A DNA stretch of 64,000 nucleotides from Streptomyces lavendulae subsp. lavendulae (GCF_002803845.1 NZ_CP024985.1:2728001-2792000), one strand, 5' to 3'; shown: positions 44,749 through 54,539, numbered from the stretch's first letter. Numbers and translations are program-made. The notes: generated by a model not told the origin, from the sequence alone.

Positions 44749-45775
44749 CGTCCGGCAGCACGACCACCTCGGACGGGGTGAAGGACACCCGGACCCGGTC
44801 ACCCACGGCCGGAGCCCCCGCGAGGGAACACTCGGCCTCCAGCACCGGGCCCGCTCCGGGCCTCAGCAGCAGGGCCACATGGGTGCCGCGGAAGGTGCGC
44901 GAGGCCACCTCGCAGCTCAGTCCGTCCGTCCCGGCCGCCTCCAGACGTACGCCGACCGGGCGGATCAGCAGCCGCCGCTCGCCCTCCGGTGCCCCGGCGG
45001 GGACCGGGACCTTCCCCCACGGGGTCGCGGCCGCGCCCCCGGACACGGTGGCCGGGACCACGTTCTCGAAGCCGAGGAAGCGCGCGACGAACTCGGACGC
45101 CGGCCGCTGCCAGACCTCCAGCGGGGTCCCGGCCTGCGCGATCCGCCCGTCCCGCATGACCACGACCCGGTCGGCCAGCGCGAAGGCCTCGCCCTGGTCG
45201 TGGGTGACGGCGAGGACGGTGGTGCCGAGGCGGGAGAACAGGGAGCGCAGTTCCACCACGAGCCGCTCCCGCAGCCCCCGGTCGAGCTGGCCCAGCGGCT
45301 CGTCCAGCATCAGCAGCCGCGGCGAGGGGGCCAGCGCCCGGGCCAGGGCCACCCGCTGCTGCTCACCGCCCGACAGCGAGGCCACCGCCCGGCGCCCGGC
45401 GCCCGGCAGGCCGACCAGCTCCAGCAGTTCCTCGACCCGGGCGGCCGAGGACCCGCCGGAGGCACCCCGCATCCGCAGTCCGAAGGCGACGTTCCCGCCG
45501 ACGTCCCGGTGCGGGAACAGCTGGTGGTCCTGGAACATGAGACCGACCCCGCGCCGGTGCACCGGCACCGCCGCCTGGTCCGCGTCACCGAGCAGCACCC
45601 GCCCGGCGGACACGGGCTGGAGCCCGGCGACCACCCGCAGCAGCGTGGACTTGCCGCTGCCGCTCGGCCCCAGCACACAGACGATCTCGTGCTCGGCGAC
45701 CTCCAGGTCCACCGCGTCCACGACGGCCCGGTCGCCGAAGCGGACCGACACGCCGTCGAGCCGGAGCAGGGTCAT
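44741..45775 (-). CDS. thiQ: Thiamine ABC transporter ATPase
   Basis: A 344-residue ATP-binding subunit. Walker A is GPSGSGKSTLLRVVAGL, the signature SLSGGEQQRVALARAL, Walker B LLMLDEPLGQLDRGLR and the switch histidine is in VTHDQGEAFALAD. Unlike the compact E. coli ThiQ, it has a C-terminal TOBE-type domain of about 110 residues (LIRPVGVRLEAAG). The start shares its A with the permease stop (TGATG). The thiamine assignment rests on the TPP riboswitch and the ThiB-like binding protein upstream; the subunit alone also resembles iron and sulphate importers. Confidence 0.87.
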   Translation of the reverse strand: MTLLRLDGVSVRFGDRAVVDAVDLEVAEHEIVCVLGPSGSGKSTLLRVVAGLQPVSAGRVLLGDADQAAVPVHRRGVGLMFQDHQLFPHRDVGGNVAFGLRMRGASGGSSAARVEELLELVGLPGAGRRAVASLSGGEQQRVALARALAPSPRLLMLDEPLGQLDRGLRERLVVELRSLFSRLGTTVLAVTHDQGEAFALADRVVVMRDGRIAQAGTPLEVWQRPASEFVARFLGFENVVPATVSGGAAATPWGKVPVPAGAPEGERRLLIRPVGVRLEAAGTDGLSCEVASRTFRGTHVALLLRPGAGPVLEAECSLAGAPAVGDRVRVSFTPSEVVVLPDGP

Positions 45776-47448
45776 CAGAACTCTCCCGAGGTCGTGGCGG
45801 GGCGCAGCCGTTCCAGCAGCAGCAGGGACACCGCGCACACCAGCATCAAAATCGTGCTCAGGGCCATCGCCTGCCCGTAGTTCATCTCCCCGGCCCGCCC
45901 CAGCAGCCGGGCCACCGCCACCGGCAGCGTCGGGTGGTCCGGCCGGGCGATGAACACCGTCGCCCCGAACTCCCCGAGCGAGACGGCGAAGGCGAAGCCC
46001 GCCGCGATCAGCAGGGCCCGCCGCACCAGCGGCAGGTCCACCTCCCGCCAGGCCCGCAGCGGCGACGCCCCGAGCACGGCCGCCGCCTCCCGCAGCCGGC
46101 CGTCCACGGCCCGCAGCACGGGCAGCATGGTCCGTACGACGAACGGAACACCGACGAGCGCCTGCGCCAGCGGCACCAGGATCCACGAGGTCCGCAGGTC
46201 CAGCGGTGGCTCGTCCAGCGTGATCAGGAAGCCGAAGCCCACCGTCACGGCGGACACCCCGAGGGGGAGCATCAGCAGGGCGTCGAAGCCCCGCACGAAC
46301 GACCCGCCGCGGCGGGTCAGCGCCGCGGCCGCGAGCCCTCCGACGAACAGGGCGATGGCGGTGGCGGCCAGCGCGTACTGCAGGGAGTTCCAGATGGCCT
46401 CCAGCGGCGGCACCAGAAACGTTCCGCCCCCGGCGCCCGCGTCCTGCAGCGCCCGGTAGAAGCCCAGCCCGTACCCGCCGGGCGCGTCGAAGGACCGTTC
46501 CACCAGCACGGCCAGCGGTGCCACGATCAGCAGCGCCACGCTCAGCAGCACCCCGCCGAGCAGGATCCGCTGGGACCGGCCGCGCGGGCGGTGGGCGGTC
46601 TGCGCCGGGTCCACCAGCCGCAGCGCGCCCTCGCGCCGGCGCACGGTCCGGGCGTGCACGGCGAGGATCAGGCCGACGGCGGCGAACTGGACCATCGTCA
46701 GCACCGCGGCCGTCGGCAGGTCCAGGAGCTGCGCGGTCTGCCGGTAGACCTCCACCTCCAGGGTGGAGTACGAGGGTCCGCCGAGGATCTGCACGACGCC
46801 GAAGGAGGTGAAGGTGAACAGGAACACCATCAGCGACGCGGCGGCCACCGCCGGTCCCAGCGCGGGCAGCGTCACCCGCCGCCAGGCGGCGAACCGCCCC
46901 GCGCCCAGGACCCGGGCGGCCTCCTCCTGGCGCGGGTCCAGCTGGGCCCACAGCCCGCCGACCGTCCGGACGACGACGGCGTAGTTGAAGAAGACGTGGG
47001 CGAGCAGGATCGCCCAGACGGTGGTGTCCAGCCGGACGCCCCACAGCTCGTCGAGCAGTCCGCCCCGCCCCACCAGCGCCAGGAAGGCCGATCCGACGAC
47101 CACGGTGGGCAGCACGAACGGCACGGTGACCAGCGCCCGCAGCAGTTGTTTGCCGGGGAACTCCAGGCGCGCGAAGACGTACGCGCCGGGAAGGGCGACC
47201 AGCAGGGTCAAGACGGTGGAGGCGAACGCCTGCCACGTGGTGAACCACAGGACGCCCGCGATGTCCGGCCTGGCCAGGACCTCGCCGATGCGCCCGAACT
47301 GCCATCCCTCGTCCGTCTTGAGCCCGCGCCCCACGATCGCGGCGACGGGATAGGCGAAGAACAGCCCGAAGAAGGCGAGCGGCACCGCCATCAGGGCGAA
47401 CCTGACGGCGGTGGCGCGCCCGCCCGCCTTCGGGGAGGCGTCCCGCAC
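45775..47448 (-). CDS. thiP: Thiamine ABC transporter permease (double-domain)
   Basis: A 557-residue membrane protein holding two permease halves in one chain, with about 12 helices. Each half has an EAA loop: EEAARVLGAGRFAAWRRVTL at about residue 190 and REAAAVLGASPLRAWREVDL near 455. The fused form is typical of ThiP and FbpB/AfuB proteins. The GTG at 47448 shares its G with the thiB stop (TAGTG), which matches the coupling at the next junction; ATG at 47472 and GTG at 47484 are in-frame alternatives inside thiB. It forms the channel for the substrate bound by ThiB. Confidence 0.87.
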   Translation of the reverse strand: MRDASPKAGGRATAVRFALMAVPLAFFGLFFAYPVAAIVGRGLKTDEGWQFGRIGEVLARPDIAGVLWFTTWQAFASTVLTLLVALPGAYVFARLEFPGKQLLRALVTVPFVLPTVVVGSAFLALVGRGGLLDELWGVRLDTTVWAILLAHVFFNYAVVVRTVGGLWAQLDPRQEEAARVLGAGRFAAWRRVTLPALGPAVAAASLMVFLFTFTSFGVVQILGGPSYSTLEVEVYRQTAQLLDLPTAAVLTMVQFAAVGLILAVHARTVRRREGALRLVDPAQTAHRPRGRSQRILLGGVLLSVALLIVAPLAVLVERSFDAPGGYGLGFYRALQDAGAGGGTFLVPPLEAIWNSLQYALAATAIALFVGGLAAAALTRRGGSFVRGFDALLMLPLGVSAVTVGFGFLITLDEPPLDLRTSWILVPLAQALVGVPFVVRTMLPVLRAVDGRLREAAAVLGASPLRAWREVDLPLVRRALLIAAGFAFAVSLGEFGATVFIARPDHPTLPVAVARLLGRAGEMNYGQAMALSTILMLVCAVSLLLLERLRPATTSGEF

Positions 47449-48548
47449 TACTTCACGACGAGCGAGGACCATGCCTTGACCCACTGGTCACGGTTCTTGG
47501 CGATGGCGTCGGGGGCGACCGTTTCCGGCTTCTCGACGACCACGCCATGCTTCGTGAACACCTCGGGCAGCTTCGCGTCCTTGATCACCGGGTTCACGAA
47601 CATCTGGAGCGGCATGTCCTCCTGGAACTTCTTGCCCACCAGGAAGTCGATGAGCGCCTTGCCGCCCTCCTCGTTCTTCGCGCCCTTGAGCAGACCCGCG
47701 AACTCGACCTGGCGGAAGCAGGTGCCGGTGGCCACGCCCGTGGGGGCCTCGGCCGGCTGCGGCTCTCCGTAGAGGACCTCGACCGGCGGGCTGGAGGCGT
47801 AGGAGACGACCAGCGGACGGTCGCCCTTGGCCTTCTTGCCGCCGGCGGAGCCGGAGAAGCGCTCGTTGTAGGCCTGCTCCCAGCCGTCGACGACCTCGAC
47901 GCCGTTGGCCTTGAGCTTGCTCCAGTAGTCCTTCCAGCCGTCCTCGCCGTACTTGCCGACGGAGGCGAGGAGGAAGCCGAGGCCGGGCGAGGAGGTCGCG
48001 GCGTTCTCGGTGACCAGCAGGTTCTTGTACTCCGGCTTGGTCAGGTCGTCCAGCGTCTGCGGCGGGGCGATCTTCTTGTCGGCGAAGTAGGCCTTGTCGT
48101 AGTTGACGCAGATGTCGCCGGAGTCGACCGGGGTGACACGGTGCTGCTGGTCGAGCACGAACTCCGGCTTGACCTGGTCCAGGCCCTTGGCCTGGTACGG
48201 GGTGAAGATCCCGTTGTCGAGGGCGCGCGAGAGGAGCGTGTTGTCGACGCCGAAGAAGACGTCGCCGCGCGGGGAGCCCTTGGTGAGGATCTCCTGGTTC
48301 AGGGCGGCGCCCGCGTCGCCGGACTTCAGGACCTTGACGGTGTAGCCGCTCTGCTGCTCGAACTCCTTGAGGACCGTGTCGGTCACGTTGAAGGAGTCGT
48401 GGGAGACGAGGGTGATCGTCTTGGACTTCGGGGCGTCGCTCGCGCCCGCCGGCTTGTCCTTGGCGTCGCCGCCGCCGCAGGCGCTGAGCGTGCCGACGCC
48501 CAGCGCGGCCACGAGCGCCGCGCCCGCGATCTTCTTGGTGGTGCTCAC
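47448..48548 (-). CDS. thiB: Thiamine-binding lipoprotein
   Basis: A 366-residue solute-binding lipoprotein. The signal peptide ends in the lipobox LSAC at about residue 24, followed by GGGDAKDK. The mature part has the ThiB pattern: ITLVSHDSFNVTDTVLKEFE, PRGDVFFGVDNTLLSRALD, VTPVDSGDICVNYDKAYF, VVSYASSPPVEVLYGE and TCFRQVEFAGLLKGAKN. It captures thiamine outside the cell for ThiP. The GTG start has a GGAGG site at a normal distance. The 5' leader contains a TPP aptamer (48646-48738) and a large hairpin, so expression should fall when thiamine diphosphate is plentiful. Confidence 0.92.
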   Translation of the reverse strand: MSTTKKIAGAALVAALGVGTLSACGGGDAKDKPAGASDAPKSKTITLVSHDSFNVTDTVLKEFEQQSGYTVKVLKSGDAGAALNQEILTKGSPRGDVFFGVDNTLLSRALDNGIFTPYQAKGLDQVKPEFVLDQQHRVTPVDSGDICVNYDKAYFADKKIAPPQTLDDLTKPEYKNLLVTENAATSSPGLGFLLASVGKYGEDGWKDYWSKLKANGVEVVDGWEQAYNERFSGSAGGKKAKGDRPLVVSYASSPPVEVLYGEPQPAEAPTGVATGTCFRQVEFAGLLKGAKNEEGGKALIDFLVGKKFQEDMPLQMFVNPVIKDAKLPEVFTKHGVVVEKPETVAPDAIAKNRDQWVKAWSSLVVK

Positions 48549-48585
48549 TGGTGAATTCCTCCTGGGATGTCCAGGAGAAGACGCG

Positions 48586-48626
48586 GCCCTGCCCGGCGCT
48601 CTGTGGGAGCGGACGCCGGGCAGGGC
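48586..48626 (-). other. Hairpin of the TPP riboswitch expression platform
   Basis: Perfect 13-base arms (48586-48598 and 48614-48626) with a 15-base loop, between the aptamer and the thiB ribosome site. There is no strong U tract, so it may act as an attenuator, a stabiliser, or both. Which state TPP favours cannot be seen directly. Confidence 0.65.
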
Positions 48627-48645
48627 GCAACAGCTTGAGTGATGA

Positions 48646-48738
48646 CCGAACTTCCTACCCCGAATGACCGGGGCGAGGTTCAGAGGGTCTGCGGATGACG
48701 GTTACCGCACTCTCAGCGCTGTGGCGCTCCCCTGTCGG
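48646..48738 (-). ncRNA. TPP riboswitch (thi-box aptamer)
   Basis: Read on the minus strand, the region shows the thi-box in order: closing stem CCGA (48738) with TCGG (48646), GGGGAGCGCC, the invariant GCTGAGAGTGCGG, a short P3a helix (GCGG/CCGC), GACCC, then TGAACCT and the 3' arm CGGTCATTCGGGGTAGGAAG. The CUGAGA and GAACCU cores contact the pyrimidine and diphosphate of TPP. It lies about 100 bases upstream of thiB, the expected target. Confidence 0.93.
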
Positions 48739-48752
48739 AATGATGAAGTTGT

Positions 48753-48778
48753 TCGGCCACAGGGTACCCCGTGGCCGA
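48753..48778 (-). terminator. rlmN terminator
   Basis: TCGGCCAC (48753-48760) pairs with GTGGCCGA (48771-48778), and the loop contains a further GGG/CCC pairing. It lies 24 bases after the rlmN stop and separates rlmN from the thiamine leader. Confidence 0.65.
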
Positions 48779-48801
48779 TTACGGGCTGTCGCGGCCGGAA
48801 T

Positions 48802-49914
48802 CTAGCGCTCGGAGGCGGCCAGCTGGCCGCACGCGCCGTCGATCTCCTGGCCACGGGTGTCGCGTACGGTCACCGGCACGCCGTGCCGGGCGATGGCCTC
48901 GACGAAGGCCTTCTCGTCCTCGGGGCGCGAGGCGGTCCACTTCGAGCCCGGGGTCGGGTTGAGCGGGATCAGGTTGACGTGCACGCGCTTGCCCTTGAGC
49001 AGACGGCCGAGCAGGTCGCCCCGCCAGGCCTGGTCGTTGATGTCGCGGATCAGCGCGTACTCGATGGAGATGCGCCGGCCGGACTTCTCCGCGTACTCCC
49101 AGGCCGCGTCGAGGACCTCGCGGACCTTCCAGCGGGTGTTCACCGGGACCAGGGTGTCGCGCAGCTCGTCGTCCGGCGCGTGCAGCGAGACGGCGAGGCG
49201 GCACTTGAAGCCCTCGTCGGCGAAGCGCAGCATGGCCGGGACCAGGCCGACGGTGGAGACGGTGATGCCGCGCTGCGACAGGCCCAGGCCGTCGGGCTCC
49301 GGGTCGGTGAGGCGGCGGATGGCTCCGACGACCCGCTTGTAGTTGGCCAGCGGCTCGCCCATGCCCATGAAGACGATGTTGGAGAGCCGGGCCGGGCCGC
49401 CGGGGACTTCTCCGTCGCGCAGGGCGCGCATGCCGTCCACGATCTGGTGCACGATCTCGGCCGTGGACAGGTTGCGGTCCAGACCCGCCTGGCCGGTGGC
49501 GCAGAACGGGCAGTTCATGCCGCAGCCGGCCTGCGAGGAGATGCACATGGTGACCCGGTCGGGGTAGCGCATCAGCACGGACTCGACGAGCGTGCCGTCG
49601 TGCAGCTTCCACAGGGTCTTGCGGGTGGTGTCGTCGTCGCAGCTGATGTGCCGGACGACGTTCATCAGCTCCGGCAGCAGCTCCTGCTGGAGCTTCTCGC
49701 GCGACCCGGCGGGGATGTCGGTCCACTCGGCCGGGTCGTGCGCGTAGCGGGCGAAGTAGTGCTGGGAGAGCTGCTTGGCCCGGAACGGCTTCTCGCCGAT
49801 CGCGGCCACCGCCTCCCGGCGCTCGGCCGGGGTCAGGTCGGCGAGGTGCCGGGGCGGCTTCTTGGCCCCGCGAGGGGCGACGAAGGTGAGCTCTCCCGGA
49901 ACGGGGCGGGCCAT
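48802..49914 (-). CDS. rlmN: 23S rRNA/tRNA (adenine C2) methyltransferase RlmN
   Basis: Radical SAM methyltransferase of 370 residues that methylates C2 of A2503 in 23S rRNA and A37 of some tRNAs. The [4Fe-4S]/SAM motif is CGMNCPFC at C131, C135 and C138. Other hallmarks are [46 protein letters not shown] and the C-terminal catalytic cysteine in DGACGQLA near the end. The start at 49914 is a clear ATG. The cdsA gene ends upstream with its own terminator, so rlmN probably has its own promoter in the 93-base gap. Confidence 0.95.
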   Translation of the reverse strand: MARPVPGELTFVAPRGAKKPPRHLADLTPAERREAVAAIGEKPFRAKQLSQHYFARYAHDPAEWTDIPAGSREKLQQELLPELMNVVRHISCDDDTTRKTLWKLHDGTLVESVLMRYPDRVTMCISSQAGCGMNCPFCATGQAGLDRNLSTAEIVHQIVDGMRALRDGEVPGGPARLSNIVFMGMGEPLANYKRVVGAIRRLTDPEPDGLGLSQRGITVSTVGLVPAMLRFADEGFKCRLAVSLHAPDDELRDTLVPVNTRWKVREVLDAAWEYAEKSGRRISIEYALIRDINDQAWRGDLLGRLLKGKRVHVNLIPLNPTPGSKWTASRPEDEKAFVEAIARHGVPVTVRDTRGQEIDGACGQLAASER

Positions 49915-49937
49915 GGCAGGTACTCCTTGTAAGACGA

Positions 49938-49965
49938 AAGGCGCGCCGCAGAAGCAGCGCGCCTT
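49938..49965 (-). terminator. cdsA terminator
   Basis: Nine-base stem AAGGCGCGC (49938-49946) with GCGCGCCTT (49957-49965). In the minus-strand transcript it is followed by TCGTCTTAC, a modest U-rich stretch, 43 bases after the cdsA stop codon. Confidence 0.75.
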
Positions 49966-50007
49966 CCAAGAGTAACCGCCCGGCGTGTCGCCCGGCTTTT
50001 CCGCAGG

Positions 50008-51084
50008 TCAGCCCGTACCGACGAAGGCCGCCAGCAGCAGCCAGACCACCGGAGCGGTCGGCAGCAGCGAGTCGAGCCGGTCCATGATGCCGCCGTGGCC
50101 CGGGAGCAGGGTGCCCATGTCCTTGATGCCCAGGTCGCGCTTGATCATCGACTCGCCCAGGTCACCCAGGGTGGCGCTGACCGCGACCGCGAGGCCCAGC
50201 AGCAGGCCCTGCCACCAGGAGCCCCCGTCGATCAGGAACTCCATGCACAGCGCGCCGGCCGCCATGGCGAAGGCCACCGCCCCGAAGAGTCCCTCGCGGG
50301 TCTTGCCGGGGCTGATGCGCGGGGCGAGCTTGGTCTTGCCGAAGCGCCAGCCCACCGCGTAGGCCCCCGTGTCGCTGACCACCGTCAGGACCAGGAAGGT
50401 CACCACCCGCTGGGGGCCGTCGTCGGCGGTGAGCAGCATCGCGACGAACGTGGCCAGGAAGGGCACGTAGAACGCCGCGAAGACGCCCGCCGTGACGTCC
50501 TTGAGGTAGTCCTCGGGCGCTTCGGTCATCCGCCAGACGAGCACGGCCAGCGCCGTGAGCGCCATGGCCACCCAGGCGCCCTCGGCCCCCCGGACGTATC
50601 CGGCGATCACCATGGCCGCGCCGCCGACCGCGAGCGGGACGAGCGGGGCCTTGATGCCCTTCTTCTCCTGGAGCCGGGAGGTGAGCTCCCACAGGCCGAC
50701 GACGACGGCGACGACGATCACACCGACGAAGACGGCCTTCACGATGAACAGCGAAGCGAAGATCACCGCGCCGAGGCCGACGCCGACCCCTATGGCGGCA
50801 CGCAGATCCCGCCCCGCGCGCTTCTTCTGCGGCGGCGGGGAGGCGTCCTGCGGTACCTGCGAAGGCGGGGGCGGGGGGCTGGGCATGGGCTCCTGCGGCG
50901 GCGTCTCGGCGCGGAACGGGGGGCCGCCGAAGGCGGCGGCCCCCCGATCGCGTGCTTCCCGGTCGTCGAAATCACGGCCGGCGGCATCGGGCACGATGGA
51001 CATGGGCCGAGTCTGCGGGCCCACCAGCGCATCGTATGCGGGACCCGCCGCGACCGGCTCGGCGGCCCAGGGAGAGTCGTTCAT
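50008..51084 (-). CDS. cdsA: Phosphatidate cytidylyltransferase (CDP-diglyceride synthase)
   Basis: Integral membrane enzyme of 358 residues that makes CDP-diacylglycerol from phosphatidate and CTP, the entry point to phospholipid synthesis. A long disordered proline-rich N-terminus of about 90 residues precedes eight predicted helices. The C-terminal family signature is visible in parts: SATLGDLGESMIKRDLGIKD and LPGHGGIMDRLDSLL, which hold the metal-binding acidic residues. The start shares its A with the frr stop (TGATG). The unusual N-terminus is common in Streptomyces and is not needed for the fold. Confidence 0.95.
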   Translation of the reverse strand: MNDSPWAAEPVAAGPAYDALVGPQTRPMSIVPDAAGRDFDDREARDRGAAAFGGPPFRAETPPQEPMPSPPPPPSQVPQDASPPPQKKRAGRDLRAAIGVGVGLGAVIFASLFIVKAVFVGVIVVAVVVGLWELTSRLQEKKGIKAPLVPLAVGGAAMVIAGYVRGAEGAWVAMALTALAVLVWRMTEAPEDYLKDVTAGVFAAFYVPFLATFVAMLLTADDGPQRVVTFLVLTVVSDTGAYAVGWRFGKTKLAPRISPGKTREGLFGAVAFAMAAGALCMEFLIDGGSWWQGLLLGLAVAVSATLGDLGESMIKRDLGIKDMGTLLPGHGGIMDRLDSLLPTAPVVWLLLAAFVGTG

Positions 51085-51641
51085 CAGACCTCGAGCAGCT
51101 CGGATTCCTTGTGCTTGAGCAGCTCGTCCACCTGCGCGACGTACTTCGCGGTGGTGTCGTCGAGCTCCTTCTCGGCGCGGCGCACCTCGTCCTCGCCGGC
51201 TTCCTTGTCCTTGACGAGCTTGTCGAGGGCGTCCTTGGCCTTGCGGCGCACGGAACGGATGGAGACCTTGGAGTCCTCGGCCTTGGTGCGCGCGACCTTG
51301 ATGTACTCCTTGCGGCGCTCACCGGTGAGCTCGGGGAAGGTCACCCGGATGATGCGGCCGTCGTTGCTCGGGTTGACACCGAGGTCGGAGTCGCGGATCG
51401 CCTGCTCGATGTTGCGCAGCGCGGACGCGTCGAACGGCGTCACGATCGCCATGCGCGGCTCGGGAACCGCGAAGGAGGCGAGCTGGTTGATGGGCGTGAT
51501 GGCACCGTAGTAGTCCGCCACGATCTTGTTGAACATCGCCGGGTGCGCACGGCCCGTGCGAATCGCGGCGAAGTCCTCCTTGGCTACGACGACGGCCTTC
51601 TCCATCTTCTCCTCGGCCTCGAGGAGGATTTCTTCGATCAC
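51084..51641 (-). CDS. frr: Ribosome recycling factor
   Basis: Translation factor of 185 residues that splits post-termination ribosomes with EF-G. The three-helix bundle domain is clear: [20 protein letters not shown] at the start, [16 protein letters not shown], then [20 protein letters not shown] and a C-terminal helical coil. The GTG at 51641 was chosen because a GGAG site lies six bases upstream and the resulting length equals that of actinobacterial homologues; an ATG five codons upstream is the alternative. It overlaps cdsA by one base and lies 96 bases after pyrH. Confidence 0.96.
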   Translation of the reverse strand: MIEEILLEAEEKMEKAVVVAKEDFAAIRTGRAHPAMFNKIVADYYGAITPINQLASFAVPEPRMAIVTPFDASALRNIEQAIRDSDLGVNPSNDGRIIRVTFPELTGERRKEYIKVARTKAEDSKVSIRSVRRKAKDALDKLVKDKEAGEDEVRRAEKELDDTTAKYVAQVDELLKHKESELLEV

Positions 51642-51737
51642 CACGTGCTCCTGCATGTCAGATATGGATGGTTCAGGCGGGCGGGGCGGTGCGAGCCGCC
51701 CGGACCGGGCCCGGCCGGAGCCGGGCCGCGGTGGGGC

Positions 51738-52517
51738 TCAGACCCGGGTGCCCTGGTCGCTCACGAGCGTGCCGATCTTCTCACCCTTGACGGCGCGGGC
51801 GATATTGCCCTCGGCGAGGAGTTCGAAGACCAGGATCGGCAGTGCGTTGTCGCGGCACAGCGTGATGGCCGTGGCGTCGGCGACCTTGAGGTCCCGGGAC
51901 AGCACCTCGCTGTACTCCAGCGCGTCGAACTTCACCGCGTCCGGGTTGGTCTTCGGGTCGGAGTCGTAGACCCCGTCGACGCCGTTCTTGCCCATGAGGA
52001 GGGCTTCGGCGTCGATCTCCAGGGCACGCTGGGCGGCCGTGGTGTCGGTGGAGAAGTAGGGCATGCCCATGCCGGCGCCGAAGATCACGACGCGGCCCTT
52101 CTCCAGGTGCCGTACGGCGCGCAGCGGGATGTACGGCTCCGCGACCTGGCCCATGGTGATGGCGGTCTGGACCCGGCTGTCGATGCCTTCCTTCTCCAGG
52201 AAGTCCTGGAGGGCGAGGCAGTTCATGACGGTGCCGAGCATGCCCATGTAGTCGGACCGGGCCCGGTCCATGCCGCGCTGCTGCAGCTCCGCGCCGCGGA
52301 AGAAGTTGCCGCCGCCGATGACGATCGCGATCTCGGCGCCGTCGCGGACCACGGCCGCGATCTCGCGGGCGATGGCGTGCACGACGTCAGGGTCGACACC
52401 CAGCCCGCCGCCGCCGGAGAAGGCTTCGCCGGACAGCTTCAGCATGAAGCGGCGACCCTTCTTCTCGTGGTCGCTCTTGTCGTCGGAAGCGGTGTGGGTG
52501 TCCACGCCCTGGTTCAT
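51738..52517 (-). CDS. pyrH: UMP kinase
   Basis: Bacterial-type uridylate kinase of 259 residues that phosphorylates UMP to UDP. It belongs to the amino acid kinase fold: [14 protein letters not shown] holds the phosphate-binding loop at about residue 25, [16 protein letters not shown] the second loop, and [20 protein letters not shown] the nucleotide-binding segment. A polar N-terminal extension of about 20 residues is present. ATG at 52517 has a GGAG site six bases upstream. The tsf terminator at 52545-52591 separates it from tsf, so it probably has its own promoter or depends on read-through. Confidence 0.96.
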   Translation of the reverse strand: MNQGVDTHTASDDKSDHEKKGRRFMLKLSGEAFSGGGGLGVDPDVVHAIAREIAAVVRDGAEIAIVIGGGNFFRGAELQQRGMDRARSDYMGMLGTVMNCLALQDFLEKEGIDSRVQTAITMGQVAEPYIPLRAVRHLEKGRVVIFGAGMGMPYFSTDTTAAQRALEIDAEALLMGKNGVDGVYDSDPKTNPDAVKFDALEYSEVLSRDLKVADATAITLCRDNALPILVFELLAEGNIARAVKGEKIGTLVSDQGTRV

Positions 52518-52544
52518 GGAGATCTCCTCGTGCACATACGAAGA

Positions 52545-52591
52545 AGGCCATTGCCGGTGGGTCCTTGCGGTTCCCTCTACGGCAATGGCCT
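52545..52591 (-). terminator. tsf terminator
   Basis: Perfect 12-base stem AGGCCATTGCCG (52545-52556) with CGGCAATGGCCT (52580-52591) around a 23-base loop, 88 bases after the tsf stop codon. In the minus-strand transcript it is followed by TCTTCGT. Confidence 0.8.
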
Positions 52592-52679
52592 CCTCGTCAG
52601 ATCTGCGGTCGCCTCGCGCGAACGCGGACGACTGCTTCAGACCCTACCGGGGTCCGGTGTCCGTCGCGTACGGACGGAC

Positions 52680-53516
52680 TCAGATGCCGACCTTGATGCG
52701 GGTGAAGCGCTTCAGGGTGACACCGGCCTCGTCCAGAACCTTCTGGACGGACTTCTTGTTGTCCAGGGCGTACGGCTGGCCGAGCAGCGTGGCGTCCTTG
52801 AAGAAGCCGTTGACGCGACCCTCGACGATCTTGGCGATCGCGGCCTCGGGCTTGCCCTCGGCGCGGGTGGTCTCCTCGGCGACGCGGCGCTCGGACTCGA
52901 CGATCTCGGCCGGGACGTCCTCGGCGGTGAGGTACTTCGGCGCGAAGGCGGCGATGTGCTGGGCGATGCCCTTGGCCAGGTCGGCGTCGGCCTTGTCCAG
53001 CTCGACCAGGACACCGATCTGCGGGGGCAGGTCGGGCATGGTGCGGTGCATGTAGGAGGCCACGAAGGCACCCTCGTACGCCGCGAAGCGGTCCAGGACG
53101 ATCTTCTCGCCGAGGTTGGCGTTGGCCTCGTCCACGAACGCCTGGACGGTCTTGCCGGCCTCGATCTCGGACGCGAGCAGCGCCTCGATGTCCGCGGGCT
53201 TGCTGGCAGCCACGTGGGCGGCGAGCTGGTCGGCGACGGCCAGGAACTTCGGGCTCTTCGCGACGAAGTCGGTCTCGCACTTGAGCTCGACGAGGACACC
53301 GGAGGTGGCGTCGGCGGCGATCAGGGAGGTGACGGCACCGTTCTCGGCGGAACGGCCCTCGCGCTTGGCGACACCCTTCAGGCCCTTGACGCGCAGGATC
53401 TCGTTGGCCTTGGTGACGTCACCGTCGGCCTCGACGAGCGCGTTCTTGCAGTCCAGCATGCCGGCGCCGGTGAGCTCGCGGAGCTTCTTGACGTCAGCGG
53501 CGGTGTAGTTCGCCAT
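52680..53516 (-). CDS. tsf: Elongation factor Ts
   Basis: Guanine nucleotide exchange factor for EF-Tu, 278 residues. The N-terminal UBA-like domain reads [20 protein letters not shown], with the exchange motif [13 protein letters not shown] at about residues 78-90. The two core subdomains and the C-terminal [20 protein letters not shown] follow. It lies 135 bases downstream of rpsB on the same strand, the usual rpsB-tsf operon order, with hairpins in between that may tune the ratio of the two products. Confidence 0.97.
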   Translation of the reverse strand: MANYTAADVKKLRELTGAGMLDCKNALVEADGDVTKANEILRVKGLKGVAKREGRSAENGAVTSLIAADATSGVLVELKCETDFVAKSPKFLAVADQLAAHVAASKPADIEALLASEIEAGKTVQAFVDEANANLGEKIVLDRFAAYEGAFVASYMHRTMPDLPPQIGVLVELDKADADLAKGIAQHIAAFAPKYLTAEDVPAEIVESERRVAEETTRAEGKPEAAIAKIVEGRVNGFFKDATLLGQPYALDNKKSVQKVLDEAGVTLKRFTRIKVGI

Positions 53517-53614
53517 GAGTCTGTGATTCTCTCTCGAAGTCGTAGATCTACGGGTGAACGGCGGAGGCGCCGCGCTCGTGGCGCGGCTCCCCCGCCGTCA
53601 TCGTCCGTGCTGCG

Positions 53615-53644
53615 AGTGCCCGGCGGATGAACGCCGGGCCCACT
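53615..53644 (-). terminator. Hairpin between rpsB and tsf
   Basis: CCCGGCG (53619-53625) pairs with CGCCGGG (53632-53638), extended by AGTG/CACT beyond a two-base bulge, eight bases after the rpsB stop codon. A second GC-rich hairpin lies about 30 bases further on. This is probably an attenuator with read-through into tsf. Confidence 0.55.
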
Positions 53645-53651
53645 CAGTGGG

Positions 53652-54539
53652 TCAGGCCTGCTCGGCGTCGGCGGCCGGAGCCTCGACAGCCTCGACAGCC
53701 TCGGCGGCCGGGGCCTCGACGGCGGCGTCGGCCGCGGGGGCCTCGGCGTCGTCGGCCTTCTTCTCACCCTCAAGCAGGTCGCGCTCCCACTCGGCGAGCG
53801 GCTCGGCGGCGGCCTTCTCGCCCGGCTTCGAGTCACCGGTCGCAGCGCCGGAGCGGGCGATGAGGCCCTCGGCGACGGCGTCGGCGATCACGCGGGTGAG
53901 CAGGGTGACGGAGCGGATCGCGTCGTCGTTGCCCGGGATCTTGTAGTCGACCTCGTCGGGGTCACAGTTGGTGTCGAGGATCGCGACCACGGGGATGTGC
54001 AGCTTGCGCGCCTCACCGACCGCGATGTGCTCCTTCTTGGTGTCGACGATCCAGACGGCGCTGGGAACCTTCGACATCTCGCGGATACCACCGAGGGTCT
54101 TCTCCAGCTTGGTCTTCTCGCGGGAGAGGACCAGGAGCTCCTTCTTGGTGAGACCCGAGGCGGCGACGTCCTCGAAGTCGATCGCCTCAAGCTCCTTCAG
54201 ACGCTGGAGGCGCTTGTAGACGGTGGAGAAGTTGGTGAGCATGCCACCGAGCCAACGCTGGTTGACGTACGGCATGCCGACGCGCGTCGCCTGCTCGGCG
54301 ATGGCCTCCTGGGCCTGCTTCTTCGTACCGACGAACATGATGGAGCCACCGTGCGCGACGGTCTCCTTCACGAACTCGTAGGCGCGGTCGATGTACGACA
54401 GCGACTGGAGCAGGTCGATGATGTAGATGCCGTTGCGCTCGGTGAAGATGAAGCGCTTCATCTTCGGGTTCCAGCGACGGGTCTGGTGACCGAAGTGGAC
54501 GCCGCTCTCCAGCAGCTCCCGCATCGTTACGACGGCCAT
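53652..54539 (-). CDS. rpsB: 30S ribosomal protein S2
   Basis: Ribosomal protein S2 of 295 residues, which binds the 30S neck and recruits S1-like proteins. The core starts [20 protein letters not shown] and contains [40 protein letters not shown] and [22 protein letters not shown]-terminal tail of about 60 acidic and Ala-rich residues ([20 protein letters not shown]) is typical of actinobacteria. ATG at 54539 has a GGAG site six bases upstream, which favours it over the ATG at 54545. A 249-base upstream region is shared with a divergent peptidase gene. Confidence 0.97.
   Translation of the reverse strand: MAVVTMRELLESGVHFGHQTRRWNPKMKRFIFTERNGIYIIDLLQSLSYIDRAYEFVKETVAHGGSIMFVGTKKQAQEAIAEQATRVGMPYVNQRWLGGMLTNFSTVYKRLQRLKELEAIDFEDVAASGLTKKELLVLSREKTKLEKTLGGIREMSKVPSAVWIVDTKKEHIAVGEARKLHIPVVAILDTNCDPDEVDYKIPGNDDAIRSVTLLTRVIADAVAEGLIARSGAATGDSKPGEKAAAEPLAEWERDLLEGEKKADDAEAPAADAAVEAPAAEAVEAVEAPAADAEQA

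Noticed and set aside
47448..47484. Longer thiP start at ATG 47472 or GTG 47484
   Set aside because: Both lie within thiB and have weak ribosome sites. The GTG at 47448, which shares a base with the thiB stop, fits the coupling seen at the thiP-thiQ junction, but the choice is not certain.
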